A stretch of DNA of 64,000 nt from Alisma plantago-aquatica (lineage: Eukaryota > Streptophyta > Magnoliopsida > Alismatales > Alismataceae): contig OY856410.1 in NCBI GenBank assembly GCA_963693085.1, positions 1,394,430,363 to 1,394,494,362 of the forward strand. Direction: 5' to 3'. The notes under the pieces are model-generated. The model searched no databases, was not told where the DNA came from, and worked only from the letters and a program-made list of their open reading frames with translations. The translations under genes and the position numbers were made by a program. Shown piece after piece: positions 24,311 to 37,588 of this stretch (positions are counted from its first letter, which is position 1; each line of letters begins with the position of its first letter).

Positions 24311-26839
24311 TATTCAACTATCTTATTCTTAACATTATTCTTGAGCATAACAACTTGAAACATTAAATATTACTTAAGAAGTATGTACATGTTGTACATG
24401 TCATGAACATTACTGGAAACTATAATTTGATTCATGATCAATTTTCTTATAAAAATTCATTAGAAACTATATATTTGATATCATTATAACTGATTCTCAT
24501 AATCATAATCTAATAAAAACCCTTGACCCATACTTGTTAACTCAGAATGCATGAATCCACTTACCAAAACTTGAAGCATTCCTATTTATTATCTTGATGT
24601 TGATAAAACCCGAGATATTCTAAAATTAACATGGTTTACATTAATGATCATATTAACTAACATCTTAAACCCTAATATGAGGTTGTTAGGGAAACATGAT
24701 CTAACTATTGAATCAAGGTTTAAAAACACTGAAATCAGATTCTACATGAAAAAACCTTTCTGAGGACTATTTACACTTATTTTTCTAAGCATCCTATTAA
24801 TTATAGTGATTTTTTTAAGAATAGAACAATGGGAATTCGAAGAAAAGCCATGCATGGAGTTTTATCCAAATCATGGTAAAGGCATAGATGGCCCAATCGT
24901 ATGCAGCCATGTTGTCCACAGACCATTGTCTAAGCTACACGTGTCGTCAACACAACATGAGTGAAGATTCGACTTTGCCCAAGGTTATATGAACAAACAT
25001 ATTCATAGGTCGAGGATAAAACATATATATATACACTGTAGGGTTTATGAAACAAGGTCTAACTAACTATTAAGATTGTTTAACATGTATGTATTATTTG
25101 TTACTATTATTGAATTCCTTCTTTTTTTCCAATACATTAATACTTTGAAGAAGATTCAGTAAAAAGGAACAAAGAAACTAACATGAAGATGCTTATATAA
25201 ATGTTGATCCTCACTGCTCAACCTCTAGGTTGGAATCTAATGACCACATCCCCAGACATTTAGGTAAGGTCAGTAGTTCTTCTTGAGTGGACCTATCTTG
25301 GGGAAGGTAGTATCAGTTATATAGGTCTCAGGTCTTGGAAAAAGACATGTTGTACACCCTAACTATCAGGTTTCAAGGGTAAGAGTTTCTTATTAGGCGG
25401 TGATAGTGGTTAATTCATACTAGTTTCACAACATGTTTTCAATATGTAGATGATTAGGTATTGGTGCATCTCGGGGAGGATATGAGATGAGGTAGGTCCA
25501 AGTAAGATGAAGCTCCCTTTCATTCTCTTTAGAATGTATGATAGACCTAGTTGAGAAAGCTCTTATGGAGTTATTTCTTCTATATCACGGGGAATTAGGG
25601 GGGAAATTCCCATATGGAATTTCCATTAGTCCTCAATTGTCTGTTTATTTCCTTCTGACCCACATGGGAAAAACAACCTTTTAGACATTTTCTTGGTGTA
25701 AGTTGTGCATGTTTCAGCAGTAACAAATCATCAGTATAGCCTATTGTGTCCAGTTATCTCAAGATATGAGAAGAGAATATAATGGTCCTTTCACTTGTTT
25801 TCTTTTAGTAAATAATGTATCTTACAAAAAAAATGTTCATCCATATAATGTATTTAAGTACATTTTCAATAATTAGAAAATATGAAAGATTTAATGGGAT
25901 AGGGTTTGAGACCATATTCTTGAATAACAATTGGGTCATTTTCTAAATAAGGAATTTAGTGGAATTTGTATTAAGTGCATGCATAAATATTATGATTGGT
26001 AACATTGATGTTGTATGACTGAGAGGTCACAGGTTCAAAACACCTTAGAAATGGGATGACTGAATTACCAATTTTGAAATATATAGATATATATGATTAG
26101 GTTGTGAAAGTTTGTGACCGTGATCCTAGTGAGTATTATTATATACATGGGTAAGACTTGAGGTATGTACATCCTCAATTTTATTTTGAGCATTGTTTGA
26201 CTGATACCTAAATTCATTTAATGAGGTGTATGTAAACTATTAGTTCTCCTTGGAATATAATTGGTGTACATTCATATTTATTGATTTAAATTCATATACA
26301 ATTGTGTGATTATGGAGTTACTCTTCTATAATGGGTCCATGGACCCCTCCTACTATGATTCTCTTTTTATGTGAAATTGACTAAATTTCTAGTCTTGGCA
26401 TGTTATTTATGCATGCTATAAGCTTGACTAGACTATCTAGAATAGTGGTATTTAGGTACAACCATTTGCACGAAGGGCACGTGTATTCTTCCTGAGGTGT
26501 GCATTTCTACCCGTACTTTTTAAGCCATGATCATATGATGTTACAACCCTATTTTAGGTGTATTTAGTCTACATTGTTGTGCATGCAAATGTTATCATTT
26601 AATTTGAAATTGTGGATAAACATTACAGAAAGACACTTCATTCTCAATACTTATTCATTGAATTTGATATGCTTCATTTCACTTTCTATAATTCTCTTTA
26701 ACTTACCTATCTTGTATACCTTGTCTTTGTGGGAACATATATTTGTACCTTCAAAATAACATAATCCCTAAAATGTTAATATATGTACATAATCAGCCTT
26801 TGTTAACCTTTAACTTGTTCCATATGTTTTGGGTGATGT
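24311..26839. other. no recognised gene
   Basis: AT-rich. The right part (about 26300-26840) probably belongs to the plus-strand LTR that ends at 27210, but I cannot find its start. No coding signal. Confidence 0.35.
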
Positions 26840-27225
26840 TTCCTTCCGCCCATGTGTAGGTACAATAGAGGACAAGGATGCAAGAAGATCATATTCATGA
26901 CATAGGAACTGAGGATAGATTTGGATAGCCAGGTTGCTCTCTACAATGGGTTTTGTTGTTACTAGATTTATTAGATGTATACCTTTTTACTTTGTTGTAG
27001 CACCTTTTATGGGGAGGTACCATTTTATATGGATCATCATCTAACTTTTTAATAGTTTTATTTCCACTGCTCATAAAATATCATGATTTGTGTTATATAT
27101 TTACCATTTAGGAAACATTGAAATTCCTCCTTTCCTCTATTTTTGGTATAGGATTTTTTATTTCTCAATTTAGTGAAGAGTGGATCCCCTCTCACGTCCC
27201 ACTCTTTACAAGATGGCATAAGAGA
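26840..27225 (+). repeat. gypsy-type LTR 3' end with primer-site remnant
   Basis: Resembles the last 350 bp of the D LTR: a GTAGGTACAAT word at 26857 (cf. TTTTAGGTACAAT in D), an AT-rich stretch, then a GC-rich end GTGGATCCCCTCTCACGTCC and TTTACA near 27210. Right after comes ATGGCATAAGAG, a decayed form of the primer site TGGTATCAGAGC. No internal region follows that I can read, so only the junction survives. Confidence 0.5.
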
Positions 27226-28829
27226 CTAAGAATTCGGTGAGTTTATTATTTCAAGTCATCTCATGTTGTTCCTAAATTAGGTAGTTAGGTAGGCCTATAT
27301 AGGTATTTGATATGCCTATCCATGGGCAGTTGAATACCACCTAGGGTTTGAATCCCTAAATAATTTTCTCACTTTCAATCCCCAAGCTATGTATATGGTT
27401 GAATCTCAATATTTTGTAACACTAATCACCACTATCCTCTATATTGAGGTATAAATGTAGTCGTGTAGGATTTGACAGTTGTAGTGTTTTATTCCCATCT
27501 CCAATCTTCTAGGAGGTCAGGTTGATCACCATAAAGTAGAGTTTTACTACAATCGTACCTAGGCTTAACCCTAATTCTCACCTTAAAGACTTTCTTTTGT
27601 TGTTTTTCTAGCATGCCTCACATATGTCCACTTGGGGTACTAAGCATACATGATTTACAAAAGAAATGTACTCACATAAGATTTTTGGTGTAGATGATTA
27701 CCTTGAGAGGAAGTGACAATCTAGACTAGCTCCTTTATGGTTAGGCAATCCTTGCCTTCAAACATGGAGTACATCATGGGTTTTCCTGAAGCTATCTATC
27801 TTGGTTATGTATACTATCTTAATTAAGCTTGAGATGCCTCATATACAAAATTTGATTGAAGAAAGATATTCATTTCAGAATTAATTTTAAGAGCTCACCT
27901 CCCTTACATATATATTGTAATTAGTATACCTTGTAATCATATTGATGAGTGGCTTGGCTATACATGTCACCTTATCTAGTGGAGGCATTATGGTTGTAAT
28001 CCTAAAGTGAAGAAGAAACACTTACTCCTTCGTATATTGGTAGTATGATCACATGACTTTCTTATATCTTGACATGATTCAAAACAAGTGAGGATTGATG
28101 GATGTCTTTCCTTATTAGGATATAATAGAAGATGACCATATGTAATAAGAATCCCTTTCTCTCTCCTTTTCGGTAAGGTAGAACTACTTGTAGTGTATCC
28201 AATTTGATGTTGGAAATAAAGAATTGAGACATGTTGGTAGAATGAGGTGTGATAAATAATTGTATATGGTCAGTGTTGTGAAGTTGTGAATGACTTGGTT
28301 CTTGGATCGATTTTGGTGTCAATTTTGGAATTCCATCACAAAGATTTTATCACTAAACTTATCATTAATATTAAGCTATATGTACAAAAGAAAAGCCTTA
28401 TAGATGTAATTGATGGTTTTTGGTACCAAGTTACCACCATAAGAAAGTTTAAGTAGTAGAAAAACCCTCTAGTGTAGAAACCTCTACTAGGCATGATAAA
28501 CCATGAGACTCTAGTCCTAGTGTGAAGTAGTGAGTACTAAGAAGGAATTTTGGATATATAAGATCTAGACCAACCCTTTTTGCCCTCCAAATGATTTGAT
28601 AAGTTATACATTAATCCTTTTAAGGGGTGGAGTATTGCACTATTGATTCATTTTGAATGTATTTTAACTAAAGGAATAACCCATAAGAAAGATTAATAAC
28701 AGTTGTAGTAAGTAAAACTTGGATAAGTCCTAGTAATAAAATAAAAAAATGTTGCTACAACCTAACTATTATTATTGAGTGATCCTTGCTAATTATAATA
28801 CCATAAGGATGATAATAATACAAACATCA
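27226..28829. other. no recognised gene
   Basis: May include noncoding remains of the gypsy-type element whose LTR ends at 27210, but no gag or pol wording is visible. AT-rich with stops in all frames. Confidence 0.35.
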
Positions 28830-29204
28830 ATGTTGGAAAGGAGACCAGGGACGCGGGAAGTGATAGAAGGTGCCAAGCAGAGGCTGGTCAAACAATTATC
28901 AATAGGATAGAAACCAAAACATCCCATTCATTGGTCATACTAATAGAAGATGAAACCACGCAGGAGAGTACACAACAAAAACCCTTTGATTTTGGGATAA
29001 GCTAAGAAGAGGTAGGAAGCATGCCAATGTTTTAGGTAGTGGTCTCCTCGGGAAGCACCAGTGTGGGAATCCATTTGAGCAACCAGAAAATAATCAATGG
29101 GGCTGAGAGCAGTAGATCCAACCCATGAAAGAGAGGGAAATAGGTGCACATATAAGAGCTATAAGAGGAAGCAGTTGCTGAGAAAGCTTCAAATGAGTCA
29201 GTTG

Positions 29205-29890
29205 CATAATGATTGTCTTGGAATGGAATGTGCATGGTATCTGCCATTGAGATACACAAACCATGACAAAAGAACTAGTAACAAAGTACAGAGTGTCAAT
29301 CCTAGCCTTGTTTGAAATTTGTACGAGTGAATATAATGTTGACTACATCATCGAGAGCATGGATTTCTCATAGTCACATCAAGTCAAAGCCTTAGGGTTC
29401 TAGGGAGGAGTCTGGTCAATTTGGAAAGGTCATGTTCATCACATCGAGATCCTACTTAATCATAGGCAATTCATACATTTTCGAGTGGATAATCAAAGAC
29501 TTCTCACAGTGGTGTATGGGATTACTACAAGATATGGGAGGATGCTATTATGGAATCAACTACACAACTTATCTAAGAACATTGATCTACCTAGGATATT
29601 AGTGGGTAATTTTAATGCTGACATTCACCTAGAGGAGAAGATAGGAGGGAAAAGGTATAACATAGGTATCTGCAATGATTTCTCAAAGGCAATATCAGAT
29701 TGTGAGTTGATGGAGTCAACCATGGTTGGCCCACCCTTGACCTTTAAGTGAGGCCTACTACAAATGAAATTGGATAGGGCCTTGGGCAACCACATGTGGC
29801 TCGGCCAGAATGATGTATACAAATTTGAGGTGGTAGAAAGGGACAGGTCCAACCATGCACCTATCCTCATAACCCAGGAATAGGGATGCA
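29205..29890 (+). pseudogene. LINE endonuclease domain
   Basis: Reads VLEWNVHGICH near 29210 (family W-N-x-R-G), ILALFEICTS, then LPRILVGNFNADIHLEEKIGG near 29590 (family GDFN with N where D is usual), SDCELMESTMVGPPLTFK near 29700 (family D-L...G-x-x-x-TW) and RSNHAPILI near 29850 (family SDH-x-P). This apurinic-type nuclease would nick target DNA to prime reverse transcription. Stops include TGA at 29749-29751 and TAG at 29881; several consensus residues are lost. Confidence 0.75.
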
Positions 29891-30389
29891 TAGGAGGATT
29901 CCCTAGAAGGAGAACATGGGCACATTGGCTAGAAAGGGAGTCCTTAAACATGTTAATTAATGAGGAATGGAAGATGGGCAGAAGCTTCATCCATTCGGCT
30001 AAAGTTTTTCTAGAAAAGGTGTTGGATTGTGATAAAATGGAGAGAAGGAAGATGAACAAGAAAAAATGATCCAGTCAAATTAGATTCCTACTGACACATG
30101 ACCATCTGGCTCAACTGGATTAAACTAGGAGACGGCAATGCAACATTTTTTCATGCGCTGGTCAAAACAATAAGCAACCATAATAAAATTGACATGTTGA
30201 AGAATGAGGATGGGGTGTGGATTGAGAATATGGATGACTTAAAGACGTGTTTAGTAAAGGCAAGTTCTATATGAACTTATTCACTAAAGATGTACCAGGA
30301 GAAAGGACCCATCCTATTTGACTATACATGAGAAGATCTCTAGGGTTAGACAGTAGGGACCAGCATGCACTAGCAAGGACACCATAACA

Positions 30390-31560
30390 GGAGGAGATAC
30401 ATATGTGTTTGATGGAAATTGCACCATTGAAAGCCCCCAGCCCAGATGGTAATGATGTGAAGTTCTTGCAATCCCATTGGAGCACAATCAAGGAATCTGT
30501 CATTGACTTTATTCAAAGACATTTTGAAGGAGGCCAATTCGAGGAGGAAGTTATAGATTCCACCATCATTTTGATCCCCAAAAATAAAAAATTGGAAACT
30601 TGTAGTGAGTTACGACCAATATCTTTAAATAATGTTTGTTTAATATTGTCCAAAATCTTGGTTGCTATAATCAAACCATACTTAAATGAGTGGATCTATC
30701 CTAATCAAACAAGTTTTATCCTGGGCAGGAGGATCATGGATAATGTTGTATTGGTCTAGGAGATTTTGTACACTGGAGACAACTACAAATCATCAACCTA
30801 TCATGGCTTTAAAGTTTGTATTTCATCTATGATACACTGAGATGGACAACCTTACCTTCTAACATTATCTCTATTATTATGTAGGTGACTGCCTCAAGCA
30901 AGTCATCTGCCTTGTAGAACTATGAAATGTTGGAGAGATTCACACTATCTTAAGGAGTGAAGTAAGGTGATCCATTGTCACCTTACATCTTTGTGATGTG
31001 TGTGGAGAGGTTAGGACAAGCTATTGAGCATGATTTCAACAATGGGAAGTGGAAGTCGGATGTATTCACCAGGAAGAAAGTGTCCTTCTTGCACATATGT
31101 TTCATGGATGACATTGTCTTATTCAGGGAAGATACTACCAAACAAGGCAGAAAATGATGCACTGTCTTTGACAGTTTGAGACAGCCTCAGGATATAGAAT
31201 ATCTAAAGAGTAGTCAAGTATCTTCTTATGTAAACACACACCTATAGGGGTTCATAGAAGGATCTGTCGAACCATGGGCATCCAGTAAACAATCAAATTG
31301 GGAGACACATGGGAATCCAAATCATACATGATAGAAATAATAAAAGCTACTACCAGGGGCTGGTTGACAATCTAAAGAATAAGATGAATCATTGGTCCAA
31401 TCGAACACTCTTGTTGGCAGGAAGAATAACACTTGCTCAATCGGTCCTCAATGCTTGTTCAACATATTATAAGAAAGCTACAAAGATACCAATATCACCT
31501 CTTCGAGAAGATAGACCATGTCATTTTAGAATTTTCTATGGAGTGGAAATGAGCAAGTGA
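30390..31560 (+). pseudogene. LINE reverse transcriptase domain
   Basis: Contains APLKAPSPDGNDVKF (family K-x-PGPDG), STIILIPKNK, CSELRPISLNN (family RPISL-x-N) and NQTSFILGRRIMDNVVLV (family Q-x-x-F-x-x-GR-x-I-x-D-N). Next comes a disrupted stretch in which the AYDR-type motif cannot be read, then GDPLSPYIFVMCVERL at 30975 and the catalytic FMDD at 31101-31112 (the family usually has FADD). The following segment, YYQGLVDNLKNKMNHWSNRT with LLLAGRITLAQSVL, is typical of plant L1 elements. Confidence 0.8.
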
Positions 31561-31893
31561 GCTTAATGACATGAAGGTAGATTCAGCAATACTACATGGA
31601 GGGATTTGGGACTATGATTTTTTTAATACTAGTATGATAATGCGCCTTACAAGGAAATTCTGAGCATGGTACCAACTGACCCAAGCTATGGAAAAGATAA
31701 AATGTCGACGGAAGCTCCACCATAATGGAGTATTTGCCACCAAATCTTCTTACCAACTTTTAATAGTAGGAAAGGAATGACATGTAGATGGGGATTGGTA
31801 GAACATCTGGGACAACTACATTCCATAATGAATGAAAACTTTTCTCTGGTGCTTCAAACAAGACAGATTAAATAAAATTTTATCACCATATCT

Positions 31894-33733
31894 CTTAAGC
31901 CAGTCGATCACTTCAATTACTATAAGAAAAGACGGATGGTGTATGAGGATATACCTGATCCTGGAGAAAGTCCAATGAAAATCCACATCGTTGTAGATGT
32001 GCAACCCAAATCCTAGTTGCATTGATACACGTCGAACTGATGTGCCTCCTGATTTGCACCACAGACTACAACCACAAACCTCGACTTCTTCAACAACTCC
32101 TCTTGGCATGGACTTTTGGTTGACATTGTCCTCCTAGCTTAGACAAAGGCCTCCCGCCTCTATGGTAGTCTACACAGACTATCTAGAACTCTTTTCATTC
32201 TACTAGAACGATCAGAAAGGATTCGTCCTTCCCGTTGGTGTACTATACACCAAGTTACTTTCCCACAACACTGATCTCATTGGATCTCTCCCTTGGCTAT
32301 TCCTCCCTATTGGGAAGCCTCAATACCCCCTCTATTTATAGGTGGGGTTTGGGTCTAGGTTCCCAGTCTATGCAGGAGTGGAAGGGATTCGAAGATATCA
32401 AAATTTTACAACAATTATGGAAATCTCGCAACTTGCAACAACCCAAACGATCATCTGGCATGCCAGACAGTCATGTGGCATAGCCCAAACGGCCATTTGT
32501 CTATTTTCCAGTTGTACATGAAACTAGAAATTTGTTTCCAATTAATATCCCATATTAATTTCCTTGCACAACAAGTAATGTGCAACTTAAATGAATTAGG
32601 AAATATCTAGAACCTTCTCTCAGCTATCTGAACCATATCGCCCGTGCAAGAGAGCTGTCTCATTCACCCAGATGGTCGTCTGGTGACCCGAGTCGATTCG
32701 GTCAGTTGGCTCAGTTCACTTCCTTAGCCAATTCAAACTCATAATAGGCCTGACTCCTCAGATGCCCATCTCAACTCTCTGGATGGGTGTTTGGCAATGC
32801 TGTCAGGCTATTTGTTGCATGAATTAAATACCTAAACACTTTAGTACTTAACTCAATTATCATTCAAGATCTGAACTTCTCTTCTAGGTCGAGACCTATG
32901 TGTGTGAACCTATAGGTCCCATATTAGGTTGGCAATGAATGCCCATAATAACTTATGACATCACAAGCAATGAGTGGTGCCTAGTTGCACATCAATACTA
33001 CCCAAGTAAATGGCAAATTGGGGAACAACTTCAATCTACAATTTGTGTATAGTGTTGTAGTGTTTGTATAGTTCCTTTATCACTGATGTCCAGATTGAAC
33101 TAGAGGCATGGAGTAGTCACCCTCATTATTATTCAATCCAATTTCTTGAACCAAGAGTAGACTATCTAAGATATATGTAATCTCATTATCACATATTGAC
33201 TCACATGTGCATGGCGATGCATTTCTCAGTCTCTCTAGTCAAGAGGCCTAGGATATCACACTCCAGTAGGAGGGACAAATTCCATATCTATCACGCACAA
33301 TCAATCCCCATGTGTCAAAGCCACCCAATCATCACTGTTATAACAACCCAGATTTTAAGACTACATTTGATGATGCCAAAGTGTACCCAATGACATGTGA
33401 TGAGTGTAGTGATTTTAAGTCTAAGAACCACAACCACCACCATCACTATGAGACCTAGCTATGAATTCCATGATGATGGCATCCACGTGTCAATATCACT
33501 GTGGATTTGTATGATACACTATTCTCTAACATGTATCTGTGTGCTTGGTTTGTTATTACCATATCATGACTAATGTGATTTAGTCACCAACCAACTCACA
33601 CTCTTATCGTATGTGTCATTGTTGTCTATCAACCTTCCACAATAACAACTGATCAAGGACATAAAGAGAATATGTATATGTACTCTTAACATCTGTATGA
33701 TCTCATCCACAAGGGTAGTAACCTGAATACATA
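31894..33733 (-). repeat. A1 5' LTR, inner part
   Basis: Inverse match to the A1 3' LTR from its TATA region to near its end. The TATA box is inverted at about 32328-32342, and the palindrome cluster is also present near 32450-32690. The last ~50 bp of the LTR are missing here and seem to lie at 4981-5010. On the other side it is interrupted by element C with the target duplication ACATA at 33729-33733. Confidence 0.85.
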
Positions 33734-36700
33734 TGTGATGTCCCCGGATTTTGGCTTCTCCATGCCCTATTGGGAATGAGAGGTCAGAATCCAAAAACAT
33801 CATCCAATCATATCAGAGAGCGATCCGGAAGTGAAATACGCATACATGAACATACAACCATAACATACTCAACATTCAACATGTATATTTATACAACATG
33901 AATTATTACAAAATGATTTACAATTACATATTGAATGAAGATTCTACAATCTAAGAACATGTATGCTAAACTAGGATCTACACAATAGGTACAACTTGGA
34001 CAACTGCTCACTTCCTTTCTTTTATCCCAAGCTAGATCTGAACCTAAAACATACGTGAAACAACAAATCAACACACAAGGTGTTGTGCACGTGGGTAGAA
34101 AGATACATACTAATATGCTTGCATAATTGAAATAACTTGAGAAAGAAAGATTAAAGGAAAACATTGTTTAAAGCGATAATCAGGTCAACATTCCTTTTAT
34201 TGAACTCACTTTGATGCGGTTGTACTACACATACTTGCACTTGACTTACATCTAGTGTGGGCAATATAGTATCATCATACATCTAACATGGGCCGAGGAA
34301 TCATACATCCATGTTAGGCAACATACATCCACACCAGGCTATGTGCTCTAGTATCTACAACCCATCATACTCATTTATGTTCTATTAGATTTGGTGAAGT
34401 ATAACTCATACTAGTACAACCAAGAAATCATATCCAAATACGAGCATTCAAGATATTACATATCATAGGCAACCAGAAAACTAGTCTTATACTTAATAAA
34501 ATCCACATACATGAGTTCAGAGATTCATAGATATCTTGATCATCTAAACAATCTGGTCATCACCTGATCAAGACAAGATCATATACTATCATCAGGTTCT
34601 CATCATCATTAACCCTATTTATATCCATTTTAGGGTTTGCCTATCTCATTATGATATCCTCATGATTACTTGTATTCATGCCTTATATTTATCTTACTGA
34701 TGTCATGTTCTAGATTATAGTTCATTATCTGAACATTAGGTTCCATATCTTTTTTGTACACATATTAACCCTAGTTTATATACATTATTCAAGTTAGGGT
34801 TACAACCCATGTATTAAGGGTCATCTTCATATAACCTGAATTCCATGTACAAAATGGTCTCATATTTACATATTATCTTTCAGTTACAGATATGAGAATG
34901 TTCTGTGAATTTCATCATTTATTGGGCATGCATGTATTAATTGCATTATCTTTAGTGTTATTAGCCCTAATTAGCCATATTAATCAAATTATAGGCTTTC
35001 GTGCATCAAATGACCATATTTGACATCATATGAATTATAAACATGATTATAGACTTACTGACATTTTTCCATAATTTTATATCATCATTTGATATTTATT
35101 ATCTATGAAACGAGCATTACAAATCTTACATGATATCACTATTATTAGTTCTTCCAAAGCCTGATATTATGCTTTCATTGTGTTCTACTCATTTTTCTGA
35201 GAATTTTGGTACCTTATTTGTATTTTTCTGATAACTGAGCTAATTACTGTGATTTATTGAAGAACTGAGTAATTTCTGATTATTTACCTCATATGGCCAA
35301 TTAAAACTCGCCATGTGGTCCTGAGGAGGGCGCACCTCCTTTGCTCGCTGGTCTGCTGCAAACCGGGTGGTTCTCCACTGGTCTAGCTGGGTTTGGGCTG
35401 TTGGACCCGGTCTGCCCTTCTTTCCCTTCTCTCACTCTTGCGAGTCTGTGATCTTTGGTCTTCATGGCACGGAGCCGCTGCCGCACCAGTCTCCTTCAGT
35501 GATTGCTTGTTCGGTAGCCACAGTCCCAGCCAGGACTCTGGTCCTCCGTGAGGCACCGATATCCCATCTGCTTCTCTTTCCTCCGTACTCATGAGAACAT
35601 GTGCGATGCTTCTGGCTGTGAACTGCCATCGTGTGGTTCTGGTGGGACTGAGTCCTACAGGGCGCCGCCGCAAGCTTGGTCGTTGAAGAGGAGGAACGGT
35701 CGCCCACTGTGGTCGACGCATCTATTTTCGGCGTGTGTAGGCACCACCGCCTGGATCTCCTCCAGTGGGGGATCTGCCTCCATCGCCTTCTCATTAAAAC
35801 CTACTAAGGTTGGGATATCCGTGCATGCTCCTACAACACCGCTGGCCTTCAGGCTTCCTCTTGGCGTGAGATCGACTAAGATCAGGCACTTCTCTTTATC
35901 CCCTTCGGCCATTACCAGCTACGGTGACCTTGGCTAGACCCTCACAGGGTCTCAGGTCTCTCCCCATCTGTCTGCAAGCATCATCTTCCACGCTGATTTG
36001 TGAGGTGGGGGGTCTCTTCTCCAGTCGCCCTATTCTATGACCTGTTCGCCATCTGAAAGGAGAACCTTGGCTTGGAACGCCCACAGATTATGCCTCCTCA
36101 TGCCTCCATGAAACTTGGCTTCATGGTCTGCCCTCCATGGCAGTTATTCTCTCTGTGTGGCTCCTCCTTGCTTGACATCGGCTCCAGGCCATGCCGCCTA
36201 TTTGCTCTCCGAGCTCATCTTTCCCAGTAACTCACATCGCCTTTGGATATGAGAGGTCTCCAAGAAGCTGGAACCACTCTTACCAGCAAAGAAGGCACTG
36301 AGATCCTCTCCAGCTTCATCTGCACCTACAGCAAGGCCGAGGAAGAAGAAGGCCATTGCTTCAGTTCCTCCATGGAGAAGGTTTAGGTGGGTACGATCTG
36401 GGGTATTGAAGGGAAACGAGTAGGCTAGAAGTTGTTGGATAGATCCAAACTTGGAGGACGGATGATGGCTACCTGTAGTTCTTGGTTACGATCCCTTTAT
36501 TTCAAGGCATGGAACTGGGAACTTGGTCTTCAAGTGAACTACCATCTCCGTGAGAAACGGGGGTAGGGGATAACAAATCGATTGCTAGATCAATCCTAGG
36601 CCTTAAGGCTTCACGTATGTGAATTAATAAGTCTACCTTGACAAAAAAGACCATGCAGTAAGACAAAAATAGTGGTTGTGTCACCCATATCTCATCATAC

Positions 36701-37275
36701 ATCAAACATTCTGGCAACCTAGGTTTAGATTCATCATACATATTATTATCTTATTTATTTCAAACCTCAAAAGAATATGTACGAAACAACTTTGAACCTA
36801 AGATTTTGATCCAAAATTCTTCATAGTGTAATTCACCTTACATATAAATTTGGTACCTAATCTCCATTATTTGACCCTTCAAATAACATACTCCAAAGGG
36901 GTACAAATATAAATATAATGATCTTATACTTTTAATCAATTTACCTCTAATATCGAAAATTAAAGTTCAAATCACTTAGTATGACTATGATACATCTCAA
37001 AATTCATTCTTCTGTTGAATCCATGTATGCTTAATTTGGTACTTAACTGCAAATGTCCTCAAATTGACTAATAATTAGTATTAATCATCTCTGTGTACAT
37101 GAAAGGCCTTTGATAGCTACTATTTAACCTCTAATGGAATCTGGGTCATACTTGTGGGTCGAACGAAACCATTTTTGAATAAGAGTCACCCTGCCCTAGA
37201 ATTAACCAACCAAGAATATCCTTGGACCTAAAATACTATATTGGTTTTAGAAATCTTGAAAATCAGGTCATCACA
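33734..37275 (-). repeat. C 3' LTR
   Basis: 3542 bp. It matches the other C LTR outside D, except that 35145-37022 here corresponds to an unrelated 46251-47102 there. The GC-rich part (35290-36480) has several overlapping small open frames on both strands with no recognisable domain; it is most simply the transcribed LTR part. A short direct-repeat array with CATACATC..TGGGC words lies at about 34230-34350. Confidence 0.85.
35145..37022 (-). other. segment private to the C 3' LTR
   Basis: Shared LTR sequence stops at GATATCACTATT and resumes at ATGTATGCTTAATTTGG. The 1878 bp between have no counterpart in the C 5' LTR. It holds the GC-rich region and an AT-rich flank and looks like an ordinary LTR middle, so it may be the original state. 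Confidence 0.7.
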
Positions 37276-37454
37276 TTCACCCCACCTTATTTGGAATTTC
37301 ATCCTCGAAATTCAACTAATCTCATCCTTAAAAGTCTATTTAGGAGTTCAACTTCATATACTTCATCATTGCTTAGATTCGAAGACCATCATAATTGCAT
37401 GCACTCTAAGTTGTCAGCTTAGGGTCTAGAGATTCTTGGGTGTGTCCATCCCAC

Positions 37455-37588
<134 letters not shown>

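Larger units (their letters stand above)
28830..31893 (+). mobile_element. L1-type LINE, 5' part, cut at 31893
   Basis: The order is a possible ORF1 tail (28830-29150), endonuclease (29205-29890), reverse transcriptase (30390-31560) and the beginning of the zinc-binding region (31690-31893). The frame breaks off at FLWCFKQDRLNKILSPYLLK, and the next DNA is an A1 LTR in the opposite orientation. The protein continues, with no apparent gap, in the minus-strand LINE fragment that starts at 4980. Several stops and a deletion in the RT make it inactive. Confidence 0.75.

Noticed and set aside
32235..32483. 82-codon plus-strand frame
   Set aside because: It is the antisense of the A1 LTR around its TATA box.
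35301..35937. Overlapping open frames of 60-130 codons in GC-rich DNA
   Set aside because: They occur on both strands in a GC-rich LTR middle where stops are rare by composition; none shows a domain or codon pattern.
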